In this document: positions 21,647-32,927 of the stretch, piece by piece | How positions within the stretch are numbered: position 1 is the stretch's first letter | Layout: each line of letters starts with the position of its first letter | Assembly (NCBI GenBank): GCA_023014485.1 | Contig: JAJOZX010012221.1 | Location: 1-64,000 of the forward strand | DNA: 64,000 nucleotides | Direction: 5' to 3' | Source: Bathynomus jamesi | Taxonomy: Eukaryota > Arthropoda > Malacostraca > Isopoda > Cirolanidae | Made by a program: the position numbers and the translations under genes | The notes under the pieces: generated by a model | Database searches by the model: none | The model's input: only the letters and a program-made list of their open reading frames with translations | What the model was told of the DNA's origin: nothing

Positions 21647-22540
21647 ATCTTCGAATTAACTTTTACTATTTTTATACAGTAATTGTTCTATGAAACGCTC
21701 TATTAAAGTTTTGCCTGTACGTTACCCTTCCTACAATTTTAGGACTACACACTGCTCGAAACGTGAATAACTTATCAGTATTGTATTAATTCTAAAGAGT
21801 ATAATATACCGCTTAATTTGTGTATGTATTTTGATTAGAAACTGTTTCGTATCATGATTTTTTGAGGACAATTGCCTTCGTCTCGAACTGGTCTTGAAAT
21901 CTGCCTGTCTAATGTTCGTAGCCATCTTTAAAGAGGTGGATCTCTTCACCGCGTGAATGGCTTCCACAAGATTTTCTTACCAAGAAGCAGTATAATACTC
22001 GCGTATGTGCTTCTTGGCTACACTACGTCATCCCAATAATCTTTAGGATCCCGACAGAGTCATTGCGACACGAACCTGCGAGTAACGATATTAGCGGTGT
22101 CGTAGCGAGTGTCGTAACACAGCTTGAACTCGATGTAAGTTTAAGCTTTTCTTCATAACACATTGGAAGATGAATGTACTTTGAAGATGTAGCTCCATTG
22201 GTTGCAATAACAGTAGTCTGAATCCTATAAACGCCAAAATATTTCATCATTAGTAGTTTCTCTCTGTGATAAGTAGCGCCATGATTCTTTTGTTTTACTT
22301 AATATTTTTACTGCAGTTCTCTTGAGAAGAGTAATAACATGTTCGATTAAAAATATTCAATTACCCCGTTTTCCTTAAGTTCTTTGACGCTGTTTTTGAG
22401 AACTACATAAGTGATGTTTATACGTGTATCTCCATTTTTATTACCTTAAGTGGGTTCCGTTTGGAGTAAATCTCCTTTCAGAAACAAACAAATAAGTATT
22501 ATTATTAAATATATATTAAAGTATGGACTTTTGCAGGGTG
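21647..22540. other. AT-rich stretch without recognisable genes
   Basis: A short inverted phrase occurs near 21977-22016 (ACCAAGAAGCAGTATA and GTGCTTCTTGG). The open frames on the minus strand show no motif I can place. Confidence 0.4.
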
Positions 22541-22762
22541 ATGCATAAATGTTTTATAAATCACAGGGTGTATTCTTGAGACTAAAAAGAAAGGAAAAAG
22601 ACCATATAAACATAGGTGGGAGAAACACGTAGGTTTCGAGATATAACACACTACAGAAAAATGAAACTCCTAAAGATTTGTTACATTTTACACAAATACA
22701 CAGGCGTTTTGTCTGGGGCCGTGGCACAGGTGGAAGTATTCGCCGTCTTAAGCCGACCAGCC

Positions 22763-22819
<57 letters not shown>

Positions 22820-23132
22820 GTAAACTGCCGCTTACCACCATTCCCTCGCTTGTTCATACTCTCATTTCCCCCTTTAACGCGCTCTCATATTTTGCGACGT
22901 GCTGAGGCATGCATTCAAGTAGTAGGACGAATTTTGAACATTTACTTTAATAAAGCAAATGTATCACACTGTGTATTTGCATAAAATGTAAAAAGTCTTT
23001 AGGATTTTCATTTTCTGTCGTGTGTTATAGTTCGAAACGTATGGTTTCTTGACCTATGTTTATATGGTCTTTTTTTTTCTTTACTTTTGTCTTAAGAATA
23101 CACCCTGCGATTTATAAAAAACATTTTAATTA
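22541..23132. repeat. Long-TIR non-autonomous element containing (TC)n
   Basis: Bases 22541-22690 and 22985-23132 are inverted repeats of about 145 bp with roughly 85% identity. Outer block: AAATGTTTTATAAATCACAG against AAATGTTTTTTATAAATCGC. Shared inner words: AGACCATATAAACATAGGT, TATAACACAC and CCTAAAGA. The loop holds a (TC)n run at 22767-22817 and no transposase. Element class is unknown. Confidence 0.7.
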
Positions 23133-23690
23133 ATGTCTGGCTTTACTTTATTGATTGGAATAGTTATTAATTTGAAATTTATTCTTCTTTCAAAATGAAC
23201 AGAACACGGCGTGTTTAAACTTCGCTAATGATGATATTTAACCTCTGAATTCGTACGTTCAAAAAACAATTTCTGCCTTTAAAACTGTTAATTTCAACGA
23301 ACGAGATCTCGCTGTCTCGCTCTGCCATTTTAGCGGATGTTCAACTGCATCTGTATGCCCTCTTATAGCCTATATTTTTCCGATCGGAGTCAATCTGAGA
23401 ACTCTAGAATTGTAGAGAAATAAGGAAAAAGAAGCAGATTTGGTTGCATATTTGGTATAATTCGTAATAAACTATTCCTAATTAGCAAGCACCAGCTATA
23501 TAAGCAAATTCCTTTTGACACTCGCACTCGAATTTGTAATTTGTAATAAATGTAATATTTAATAAAGGGATTAATTTCTAAATTGCATGAACTGGAAATT
23601 CTATAATGAAGTTAGAATATCTAATATCCAATTTTCATATGTTTTGCCCTTGATTCTATTTCTATATATAGTCTTTGAGCCTCAAAGGAA
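23133..23690. other. AT-rich spacer, nothing recognised
   Basis: No protein-like frame, TIR or tandem repeat is apparent. Confidence 0.4.
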
Positions 23691-24545
23691 TGAGGAAGAC
23701 CTAAACGCTAAAAAAGTCTTTACTGACTATCCACTCCTATACCGATGATTCCACTCTTCATTTCTCCACCCGCTTCGCAAAGCATCCCTCTCACCAGTCA
23801 CTCCATGCTCAGCGTAGGACGGCTATGGTACGCCTGACCTCTGATCTTTCTGCTATCCCTAACTGAGGCAGAAAAACCTTGTGTTTTCAGTACCTCGTAA
23901 ACTCGGTTCCTCCATCTGTCTACTCGTCACAATCTTTCACACGACTATGCCCTTACCTTCAACAATACACCAACTCGATCTTTCCTCTTCTCTTAACATT
24001 CTTGGCGTTTCCTTTTCTCATGATCTTTCCTGTTAGGTTAGGTGTGTTGTACCACCTCCGCAGTTTCTTCACCCCCGCTCAGTTGCTCTATCTGTACAGG
24101 GGTCTTGTCCGCCCCTGTATGGAGTACACTTCTCATGTGTAGGATAGCTCAACCCAACACAGTTCTATTTGACTGGGTGGAATGAAAGGCTTTTCGTCTT
24201 ATCAATTCCTCGCCTCTTACTGACTGTCTTCAATCCCTCTCTCTTCATAGCAATGTTGCCTCACTCTCTCTCTACTATCGCTATTATAACGGACACTGAT
24301 CTTCTGAACTCTAACTGCACGCCTCCTCCTTTAAGAAGAGCTCGCAGTACCAAACTTTCGACACATTCTCATTCCTTTTCTGTCCAGCTCTATAACGCAA
24401 GGGTTAATCGGTATTTTCAATCTTTCATCCATTCAACCGGTGAACTCTGGAACAATCTTCCTCAATCCATCTAACCCCCTGTCTATGACCTCCAATCTTT
24501 CAAACGCACAGTGTCCAGGCATCTCGAAAACCCTGGACCTTGATT
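23690..24545 (+). pseudogene. LINE reverse transcriptase C-terminal third
   Basis: Starts inside the catalytic motif (SYTDDSTLHFSTRFAKHP, the YADD-type box, about 23735-23790). It continues through HAQRRTAMVRLTSDLSAIPN, LGVLYHLRSFFTPAQLLYLY, RGLVRPCMEYTSHV (24095-24140) and the C-terminal tail RRARSTKLSTHSHSFSVQLY, NARVNRYFQSFIHSTGELWN, ending near 24545. Several frameshifts. It belongs with the fragments at 2560 and 16375. Non-LTR retrotransposon, inactive. Confidence 0.8.
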
Positions 24546-24788
24546 TTGGCTCTTCTTCAATGGGAGGGAGGAGGGGGAGTGCGCTTTTGCGGATATTCGC
24601 CTTTGGTCTCTCCTTCCAACTTAAAAAAAAAGCCTTCGACTGACTTTTCAAGTGATAACCAAAGAAGTCAATTTAAACTTCAAAATGTGCAGACAGAGAA
24701 GTCTCTTTTATAAACATGCGACAGAAGCTGGAGCCACAATATACAATTGATGAATAAATCAAAGCGAGATAATGTAAAGAAATAATGA

Positions 24789-24833
<45 letters not shown>

Positions 24834-24840
24834 TGTGTGT
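24789..24840. repeat. (GT)n microsatellite
   Basis: About 26 GT units with one TA interruption. Confidence 0.92.
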
Positions 24841-24919
24841 ATGAATTAAATCATTAAATCAATACTGTAACCAAGCAACGAGTCTCAAGTGTGTAAATGA
24901 TAAATTATAAAGTTTTATA

Positions 24920-27900
24920 ATCATCTTGTCTTGCTGCGGTCGACCGCTTTGCAATATCCCGCCTGATCTACGGGATTTGGTGATGGAGAAAGTTGGGTCT
25001 CACTTTTTTCCTTCCCTCGTAGCTAACTACGCATGGCTTGTCAGGGATTTTGCGCAAGAACTTGTCCAGTTGGTTCTTGAAATTATTCAGAATAATGTAC
25101 TGGAGGTTCCCCAGTTCTTTCGTTAAAGACATGTATTCTGAGAGTATTTTCCATGTTCGTTTTCATGGACTCCTGTCCCACCGCAGCTGGGACAGTACAG
25201 AATCTACCTCTTCTCATTCCAGTGTGTTTCTCTTTCATTTCTAAAGTTTGGGGCACATTCCTCGAGTATTTTCCATGTGTATATTATTGTGTATACCTCA
25301 TTTCTTTCCAGGGCGAAGAGTTAGTCCTTTGTATGGCCTTAGTGTTTGCAATGTCTGGTTTTCTGTATAGGTTTGTGAGTATTGAGCAATACTCACATAC
25401 TGTATGGGTTGGACTGAGCTCCTTCATAATATTAGCATGATGTTTGCTTTTCTGCCAGATAATTCTCATTATTTTTCTAGTTGTTGTAATTTTAATGTAG
25501 TGTTCTGAATTTTGCATCCGATGACAGCATTACTCTAAGACAAGACCCCTGATTTGTGGGTATGGTGTTATTATCTGTTTGGTTTGTGGAGTTTGTATCC
25601 TTTATCTTGTACCTCCTTTTTGTTACTGTATCTTTTAAGGTGGAATTATTCTTCGTTGATCTTCATATTGTTTTCTTCCGCTCACTTGAATAATGTTTCA
25701 ATGTCATTTTGTAATTTGTCAATGTCCCCTCCATTTGATATTTCCTTACACATCTTTGTCATCTGCGAAACAATACGCGACAGTCATTAATATCTGCATC
25801 AATGTTTGCAATCATTAAGATAAACAGCAAGGGAGCTAGTACTGGACTTTGTGGGAAGAGCTGACGATTTCTGATATTTCAGATTTAACTACATTTACTA
25901 CCACTGTGTTCTTTGAATCAGAAAATTAAATATCTGTCGTCCTAACTTACCAGTAATTTCTGTATTCTTAAGTTTTTGTGCTATAATTCCATGATCACTT
26001 TTATTTAGGGCTTTAGTAAAGTCGGTGTATAGTGCATCTATATTTTGACCTCGATACAGTTTCTAGCCGTTTCTCTTGGTGGTCTTCTAACTGTGATAGG
26101 CATAATCTTCCAGCTCTGAAGCCATGTTGGTTCGGATTGAATAAATTCTTTTCTTATAGGTAGTAAGTAACTTTGTTTCTAATTACACGTTCAGAGCACG
26201 TTCAGGTGGGTGGTGACAGCTACTGTCTGATAGTTCTTAAGCATTGCTCTCTTACCACCTCTGAATAAGGAGTAATGTTCTTAGGACAAATTCCACTCCC
26301 ATTAAATACTATGTCGAGTGATTTCTTCCAGAGTTAAGTATAGTGGTTTGGATGTACTCTTTGCATTCCTTGAAAAACATGGCACTCCACATGTTGAATT
26401 TTCTTGGGTTTGAGAGACTTAATTAGGTCCTCTTCCAAGAATTCAAGATCCCTTAATAAATTCGTGTACGTACTTGTTCTCGACTGATTTGTATATACAG
26501 TATATCAAAGAATTCATCGGATTTCCTAACTTCATCTCAGGCTTAGGGATCTGAACACAGTTGAGTTGTTCTTTAAGAACTCTCATCTCTTCTGGGTCAT
26601 TTGTATATTCATTTACTTAATATTTACATTTCATTTTTCTCTTCAGAAAAGCAAAAGTATTTTTTGTTCTATTTCGTGTAGCTTTTTCTACTAGCTTCAG
26701 TCTCCTTGCTTCAATTTTGCATGCGTGGATATTTTGTACGGTTTGTTTCTGTTGTTTAAATATTGTTCTAATTTTTCTCTAGTTTGCTACGTTTTCTTTT
26801 TTGTCTCTTCGGAACGTTTCAACAATATAGGTTTAGTTTCGTTTTCTAAGCAGTACAGTATTTCTTCGAGTTTTTCCACGAAGTAGCAATTCCCAATCTA
26901 CTCATTCATTCTGAATATACTGTATTACATGACCAATCTACGAGGGCCACTCAATATATTTTGCCCCACCTTTTTTTTTTTTCTTCCCAAATTTCCTTGT
27001 AATTTCCAGAAATTTTGTACACAAGTAGTTACATACTTTTTTACAAGTTTTTAATTTTTCCACATACAGTAAGTAGTCTCCATCCTTTTCTACGGCTTTC
27101 CTCCACCTCGAAACAAGGACCTTTATTCCTTGCTGGTAAAAGTAAAAGTCCGCTGGGTTCCGCTCGAGCCACCTCTTAACCTCCTCAACAACCTCATCGT
27201 CACTCTGAAACTTTCTTCCACGAATAGCATCCTTCATTGGCCAAAACAAATGGAAGTCTAAGGTGCCAGATCCGGGCTGTATGAAGGGTGGGGTAACACA
27301 GTCGAGCGCATTTTTGTGATAGCCTCTCTGTGTGTAAACTACTGTTGTGGTCTTGCGTTATCGCGCAAAAGAAGGACGTCTTCCAGTTTTCTCTCCGGTC
27401 GAACTCGCTTTATACGTCTCTGGAGTCTCTGTAGGGTAGCAATATATGCCTCCGAGTTTTTGTTTGTCCTTTCTTCATAATGTCCACCAGAATCACCCCT
27501 TTCATGTACCAGAAGATGGTGGCCATAACCTTTCATGCAGAGGGAGCCATTTTAAACTTTTTCTTACGTGGGGAGTCTGAGTGATGCCATTCCATGGATT
27601 GGCGTTTTGTTTCAGGCTCAAAGTGGTGTACCCAAGTCTCATCCCGTCATAATTCAATTCGTGAAAGGAAGTCATCCCCTTCTGTCTCGTATTGACCCAA
27701 CGACTCGGAAGCAATTTCTTTTCTTTGGGCTTTGTGATCTTTAGTCAGTTCGCGAGGAAGAAACCGTGAACACACTTTTGAGTATCCCAGTTGCTGAATT
27801 ATCGTATTCACACTTCCTTCACTAATTCCTAGCTCCAGTGATAGCTCCTTGTATGTGACGCGCCGATTTGATCGAATGATGCTGTTAGCACGTTGCACAG

Positions 27901-28890
27901 TGTGAGATGTCACAGCCGATGCCGAGCGACCGCTGCGTGGCTCATCATCGATGCTGGCTCTCACACGTTTAGACCAGCGTCCAACTGTGCTTCGATCAAC
28001 AACAGCATCTTCGTAAACGTTTTGTAGACGTTTGTGAATATTTCCAACTGTTTCCTTCTCTGCGGTTAAGAACTCTATAACAGCTCTCTGTTTACGACGC
28101 ACATCACTGTCAGACGCCATTTTCGAAACTGCGTTAATCATCGGTTTTATACAAGGGCGTTTAAAAGCGGTTTTATAGAAGGAGGGGAGGTTCAAAGTGG
28201 AAAAATCCGGTTATGTGAAGCGCAGAAAGTTCAAACTTACGGCCCAAAAGACATTTCAGCCGCTATGGCCTATTATTTAGCTAAGAAAAAAGGGTGGGGC
28301 AAAATACATTGAGTGCCCCTAGTACTTTCACTGAATTCATATTTAATCCTTCAAAATTTCCCTTTCTCTCTCTCAGACGAAATTTTGGTCTTCTGGCTTC
28401 GAGTTTTATTTGTATATCAATTATCTTGTGATCAGAAAAATTGGTTTGCATTACCCTTTTCGAGTCGCTACACGTATTTGCTAGGTAAGGGCATAATTTT
28501 CTATAATATCTAATAGCATTCTTGCCTGAGTTTTATCATCATTTCTAATGTTACCGTGGAAGTTCTCAACATATATAAATTCATTCTTCTTCCATGTTAT
28601 GAATGGAAAGTTAAAATCCTCTCAAATTAATATATTCGGTGCTGTGGTTTAAGTTATTTTAACATGTTTTCGAATTACTCTGTAGCGAATTGAAGTTGAT
28701 TTTTTTTGGTGTTTGGTGGTCTGCACATTGTTCATAATGATTAGGTTCAGTTCTTTTACTTCTAAAATATTAATTTCGACTGTGCTGTTTGATTTGCTAA
28801 CCGTTATTTCACCTGTTTGTTTTGCATATAAATGCAACAGCCTCCTCCTTTTCTAGCAAATCTATCTGCTCTGTATATGTTGTAATCCAG
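24920..28890 (-). mobile_element. LINE family A, longer copy, split by a mariner insertion
   Basis: On the minus strand, from 28890: endonuclease start LDYNIYRADRFARKGGGCCI, YRPPNT-like CRPPNTKKNQLQFATE, then DFNFPFITWKKNEFIYVENF, RMLLDIIENYAL and FSDHKIIDIQIKLEARRP (about 28385). The mariner at 26941-28322 interrupts the linker, which resumes at about 26935 with VDWELLLRGKTRRN. Reverse transcriptase pieces follow (FGLQPC/HGFRAGRLCLSQLEDH-like near 26090-26160), and a C-terminus parallel to that at 5870 ends near 24920. Multiple stops. It shares order and wording with 5660-6930. Confidence 0.78.
26941..28322 (-). mobile_element. DD34D mariner copy 2, inserted in LINE family A
   Basis: The TIRs CGAGGGCCACTCAATATATT (26941) and CTAGGGGCACTCAATGTATT (read from 28322) are each flanked by TA, and LINE coding continues on both sides. 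Transposase on the minus strand: MASDSDVRRKQRAVIEFLTA near 28120, intact HTH units, GDDFLSRIEL, then an indel that breaks VTGDETW. A second frame has RRIKRVRPERKLEDVLLLRD (second Asp), and a third has PMKDAIRGRKFQSDDEVVEE. About 1382 bp. This copy keeps Arg where copies 1 and 3 have a TGA stop. Inactive through frameshifts. Confidence 0.88.
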
Positions 28891-29350
28891 GTACAAAAGT
28901 CGATAGTTGAACTGAAACACCAACACGTGGTGTCAAATCAGAAAAACGCGATTTCGCTAGAACAATTCTGATCAAAGTTAGATGCGTTGAAAGAGATGCT
29001 CCTCCCAAAGCCCAGTTACTCGGAAGTAGTTCAGCAAGCCAGATCTCCAAGAAGCGCGTCGGGCAGCGAAGGAAACGAAATCCCCGCCTCCAACTCCACC
29101 CCCTGAAGGTGGGGTGGAAACGCAGCATGCAGGGGTAGCGGTCAAGCCCCGTCCAGTTCAGGAAAGGACCCCTGCTCCCGATTTCACAATGAGGAACAGG
29201 GACGGTCCAATGCCGAGAGACGAGGCATCATTGCCCTCTTCCCTGCCTCCCACTGCAGAGGAGAGGTGTTCGATTACGCCTCGCTCGGTGCGAAGTTCCC
29301 CCCCTTCCACCGAAGAAGGAGGGGCACGCGCGGCCGTCAGGTTATAAACA
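28891..29350 (+). pseudogene. Possible LINE ORF1/gag-like fragment, GC-rich
   Basis: The plus strand reads VQKSIVELKHQHVVSNQKNA with coiled-coil spacing, then KEMLLPKPSYSEVVQQA. The SYSEVV phrase is common in ORF1 proteins of non-LTR elements. A Pro/Arg-rich stretch to about 29345 follows in another frame. GC content is clearly higher than in the neighbours. No zinc knuckle is visible. It might instead be unrelated GC-rich sequence. Confidence 0.35.
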
Positions 29351-29400
29351 TCACTAACAGACCCTCACCAAGCCACAGAGTAAGGGAGGGGCCTCATATC

Positions 29401-30720
29401 CAGGGCCGTTTCTAGTCATTAGGGGGCCCTAAGCAGTATACCCATTTGAGGCCCCACCCCTCCATCCACCAACTCACGCCTTACTACATCACCTCAGCAC
29501 ACACACACAAAAAATGGCTGTGTTAATAAAAAACAATTATGAAACAATTTTAATGAAACATTTATGTCCAAAACAACAAACATGTACTTTCAGAAGACAA
29601 ACAAAAAATACTCTTCATGAAATTCCTGAAAATTAGCTTATACAGTTATGCAGAACAGTTTGTATCTTCAAAATCTTTGCCTCCTAGATTTTTTCTGTGC
29701 GAAATCATCAATAACATCATCATATGAAATCTCCCTGCCAACGTCCTGGTTGATGCTCATGATACCAAGGCCACTGAGGCGATCCTGCTCCATTGATGAT
29801 CTGAGGTAGTTCTTGATTAGCTTCATCTTAGAGAAGCTCCTCTCGGCTGACGCTACTGTCACAGGTAGAGTGCAGGCAATTCTTAGTGCAACCCAGAGAT
29901 TGGGGTATAGTTCCTCCAGTTGCTTCTGATGAATGAAGGAGAGAAGCTCCAATGCAGTAATGTTGTGTGAAGGTAAAGTCGGCAAGTTCTTAGTTTCGAG
30001 GGCCAGTTCTCTTCCATCAATGTCAGAGTCAGCTTCAAAGCTCAGTATCTTAGAGAGCTTTTCACACTTGCAGGACAAGTCTTCCTTGTTCATTGTAGTG
30101 AAGTTTAGGAGAATCCCAAATATGTCCCTCACATCATCTAATGTTTTGAATATCTCATTTATTGACCCGATAACATAATCCACCACCACATTGAAAAATT
30201 GAAAAAGTTCATCCGTAATTAGTTTGTACAACTTCCTTGAAAACACCTTGCAGCAGAAGCAATAAAGAGCATCATTCCTTCTAGAGTACATCAGCCAGCT
30301 TCGCTTTATTTTTTCCCCATTAATTAATGTTCTGTACATGTAATGGTGATGAAAGCTTCTACCGTCCTATCTCTTTTTGGGAATGTGAAATCTGGACTGA
30401 TTTGAAATGGTCCTCGAAACATCAGATCTGTCTTCAAGGCAGCTGATAGGACAACTGGCCAGTCATACGGATCAAGCGGTGGAGCAGACCTTGGTTCTTG
30501 TTGCTTAGTAGAAATGCCTGTGCGTGGTGTTCGAAGCTGAACAGGAGATGGGGCCACTTGTTGGTTCATCAGGCTCTACTTCTACTGGTGTTTGAGGTTG
30601 CATAGAGGATGGTCCTGCTGTTGGCTCGTGATGCTCATCAGGCTTTGCTGAGGATGGCTTTTCCAAATATTTCAGTAGTGCTCCTGAGAAGAACATAACA
30701 TAACATAACATTACATATTC
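29401..30720 (-). pseudogene. hAT (ZMYM1-like) element, internally deleted
   Basis: The element's terminus is CAGGGCCGTTTCTAGTCATT at 29401. Minus-strand coding pieces: 30711-30570 (acidic/Pro N-terminus after a splice-acceptor-like TTCTTCTCAG at about 30687), 30569-30324 (DPYDWPVVLSAALKTDLMF), and 30339-29668 (223 codons). The last starts with the zinc-finger segment RSWLMYSRRNDALYCFCCKV. It then jumps straight to the C-terminal part with the hAT dimerisation motif CTLPVTVASAERSFSKMKLI, KNYLRSSMEQDRLSGLGIMS. The catalytic core between them is missing. Non-functional as a transposase. Confidence 0.82.
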
Positions 30721-30765
30721 TGTTAGATTTTGCTAAAATACTCTCTCTTATCTTGTTTGATAATT

Positions 30766-32927
30766 CACTGGTCAACAAAGTTTTTGTCACAGATATTTTT
30801 ACTTGAACTATGTGTAATTTTTTACGTTGATTATGAAAATTAAAACATAATTTTTCTATCACCCGCAGTTTTAGAGTGACACACGAATTTACATTACTTA
30901 GGATTTGAGTGAGAATAGGAAGGGGGCGAGGTCTTCCCCTTCCTCTTTCTCTGCTTATAAGTTGCTACACGTCACTGTTGACTTTCACTTGTCAGTTACT
31001 CATTTGATTTCACTCAGTGAACATCATGCATTTTATTCGTGATTTTCCTTAATCATTTTTTGTCAGTGCATTCGTATTGTTTCATGACAGAATGCCACGC
31101 AAGTGTGTCAACCATCCAAACTGTTTCTGTTATGTGTGCAGAGAGTTAACACTTAAATTTCAAAGGCGAAATTTCATCCCTCTCGTCAAAAATGCATACG
31201 AACTTTATTTTGGTTGCAAGGTAGGGGATCAGAACAAGACGTGGGCACCTCATATATGCTGTATTACGTGTTTAAGACTTCTGACAGGCTGGCTAAATGG
31301 GTCTCGTCAAATGCTGTTTGCTGTTCCGATGATATGGAGAGAGTCGAAAGACCATTTAACGGATTGTTATTTCTGCTTAACAAATATACTAGGCATTACT
31401 GCGAAATCTAAGCATATGGTGCAATACCCAAATTTACCATCAGCCATAAGGCCTGTTTTACATAATGAACATTTGCCAGTACCAAGGCCACCGGAAACGT
31501 GGAGTTTAGATGATAAAAATGAAATTGATGTACAATGGTAATGACGAAGCTCAACATGGTTTACTGACGGACGATGTTGATCCAATGTTTGAACCATCTT
31601 GTTCATCGACAGAGCCTCACTTAATATCTCAAGCAGACCTGAGCGAGCTTGTCTGTGATCTGAAATTGTCAAAAGATCAATCCGAACTTTCGGCTTCCAA
31701 GTTGAAAGGTTGGAATCTTCAAGAAAAAGGCATTAAGATATCTTTTTACCGCAAGCATCAAAGAAACTTTCTACCCTCTCATGAAAACCCTTGGCCAACA
31801 ACATGATCCAAACTAATGGCCCCTATTTATTGATTCCTCGAAGCTGAGTTTAAAAACTGTATTACTCCATAATGGAAATAAATACCCTTCATTTCCCTTA
31901 GCATATGCCGTACATATGAAGGAATCATACGACAATATGCACCTGCTTGTGAAACATATCCAATATGAATACTCTTGGCATATCTGTGGAGACTTGAAAG
32001 TGATTGCACTTCTTCTTGGTTTACAACTGGGTTATACGAAATTCTGTTTCCTCTGTGAATGGGACAGCAGAGCACGGGAAAGCCATTACTCAAAGAAACA
32101 ATGGCCATTTCGACAAGCGTTGATTCCAGGGCATAAAAATCTCGCAAGTTCACCTCTTCTTAATCCAAAAAAGTTATTTGCCACTACTACATATTAAACT
32201 TGGTTTAATGGAAAATTTTGTTAAGGCTATGGATCAAAATGGCAGGGGGGGGTCTCTACTTGAAACAGAAATTTCCGAGGATCAACGAGGTCAAAATCAA
32301 AGAAGGGATATTTGTGGTCCCGCAAATTAGAGAAATCGTGAGAGACAGCGCGTTTGATGAAACTCTAAGTGAAGTTGAAGGAGCAGCTTGGAGAGCACTT
32401 TAAAGTAGTAAACACAAATTTCCTCGGAAACCTCAAGGCCGAAAATTAAGAGTCACTTGTTGAAGAACTTCTCAAGGCCTACAAAGACATGGGGTGCAAC
32501 ATGCCGTTGAAAATTCATTTTCTTGACTCGCATCTCGACTTCTTCCCAACAAACTTAGGCGATGTTAGTGATGAGCATGGGGAACGCTTTCATCAACAAA
32601 TATCCACGATAGAGAAGCGATACCAGGGCAAATGGAGCCCCAGCATGTTGGATGACTACTGCTGGACATTGTCAAGGGATGGACCAGAGGCGAAATACAA
32701 GCGTAAATCATCAGTAGCCACATTTTAGGTGAATTCAATATACATTTTCTACTTTGATATTGCTATTACGCCTATAAATTAGTCCAAATTTCATTTTCGA
32801 TTCACTCAATATTGGTGGGTGATAGAAAAGTTTTGAGGCCATTTTTGAACTCAGCGGTAAAAAACCTATAAGATCCACCCATTTTTGTTCATGTGACAAA
32901 TAAAAAGTTCGATTTTGTCGACCAGTG
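30766..32927 (+). mobile_element. Complete TIR-bounded DNA transposon of unassigned, CACTA/Chapaev-like type (copy 1)
   Basis: The left terminus CACTGGTCAACAAAGTTTTT (30766) is matched by the right terminus, read on the minus strand from 32927, CACTGGTCGACAAAATCGAA. The inverted similarity extends about 110 bp inward with conserved blocks, ending in TTTTTCTATCACCC at about 30855-30868 against CTTTTCTATCACCC at about 32817-32830. ATT flanks both tips (30763-30765 and 32928-32930), compatible with a 3-bp duplication. CACT-type tips with short duplications are the hallmark of the CACTA/Mirage/Chapaev group. That assignment is inference. Length 2162 bp. Confidence 0.72.
31092..32728 (+). pseudogene. 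Putative transposase of the CACTG-tipped element (no named family recognised)
   Basis: ATG at 31092. The N-terminus is Cys-rich: MPRKCVNHPNCFCYVC, WAPHICCITC and CYFCLT (about residues 1-105), a probable zinc-binding domain. Later pieces, in changing frames: LSELVCDLKLSKDQSELSAS (31640), LFIDSSKLSLKTVLLHNGN (31830), YSWHICGDLKVIALLLGLQL (31970), FLCEWDSRARESHY, LKQKFPRINEVKIKEGIFVV (32260), and the best kept block IHFLDSHLDFFPTNLGDVSD, EHGERFHQQISTIEKRYQGK (32510-32640). Asp in FIDSSK, Asp in CGDLKV and Asp/Glu in SDEHGERF are candidate catalytic acids. About five frameshifts or stops. I recall similar proteins as uncharacterised in many arthropods. Confidence 0.7.
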
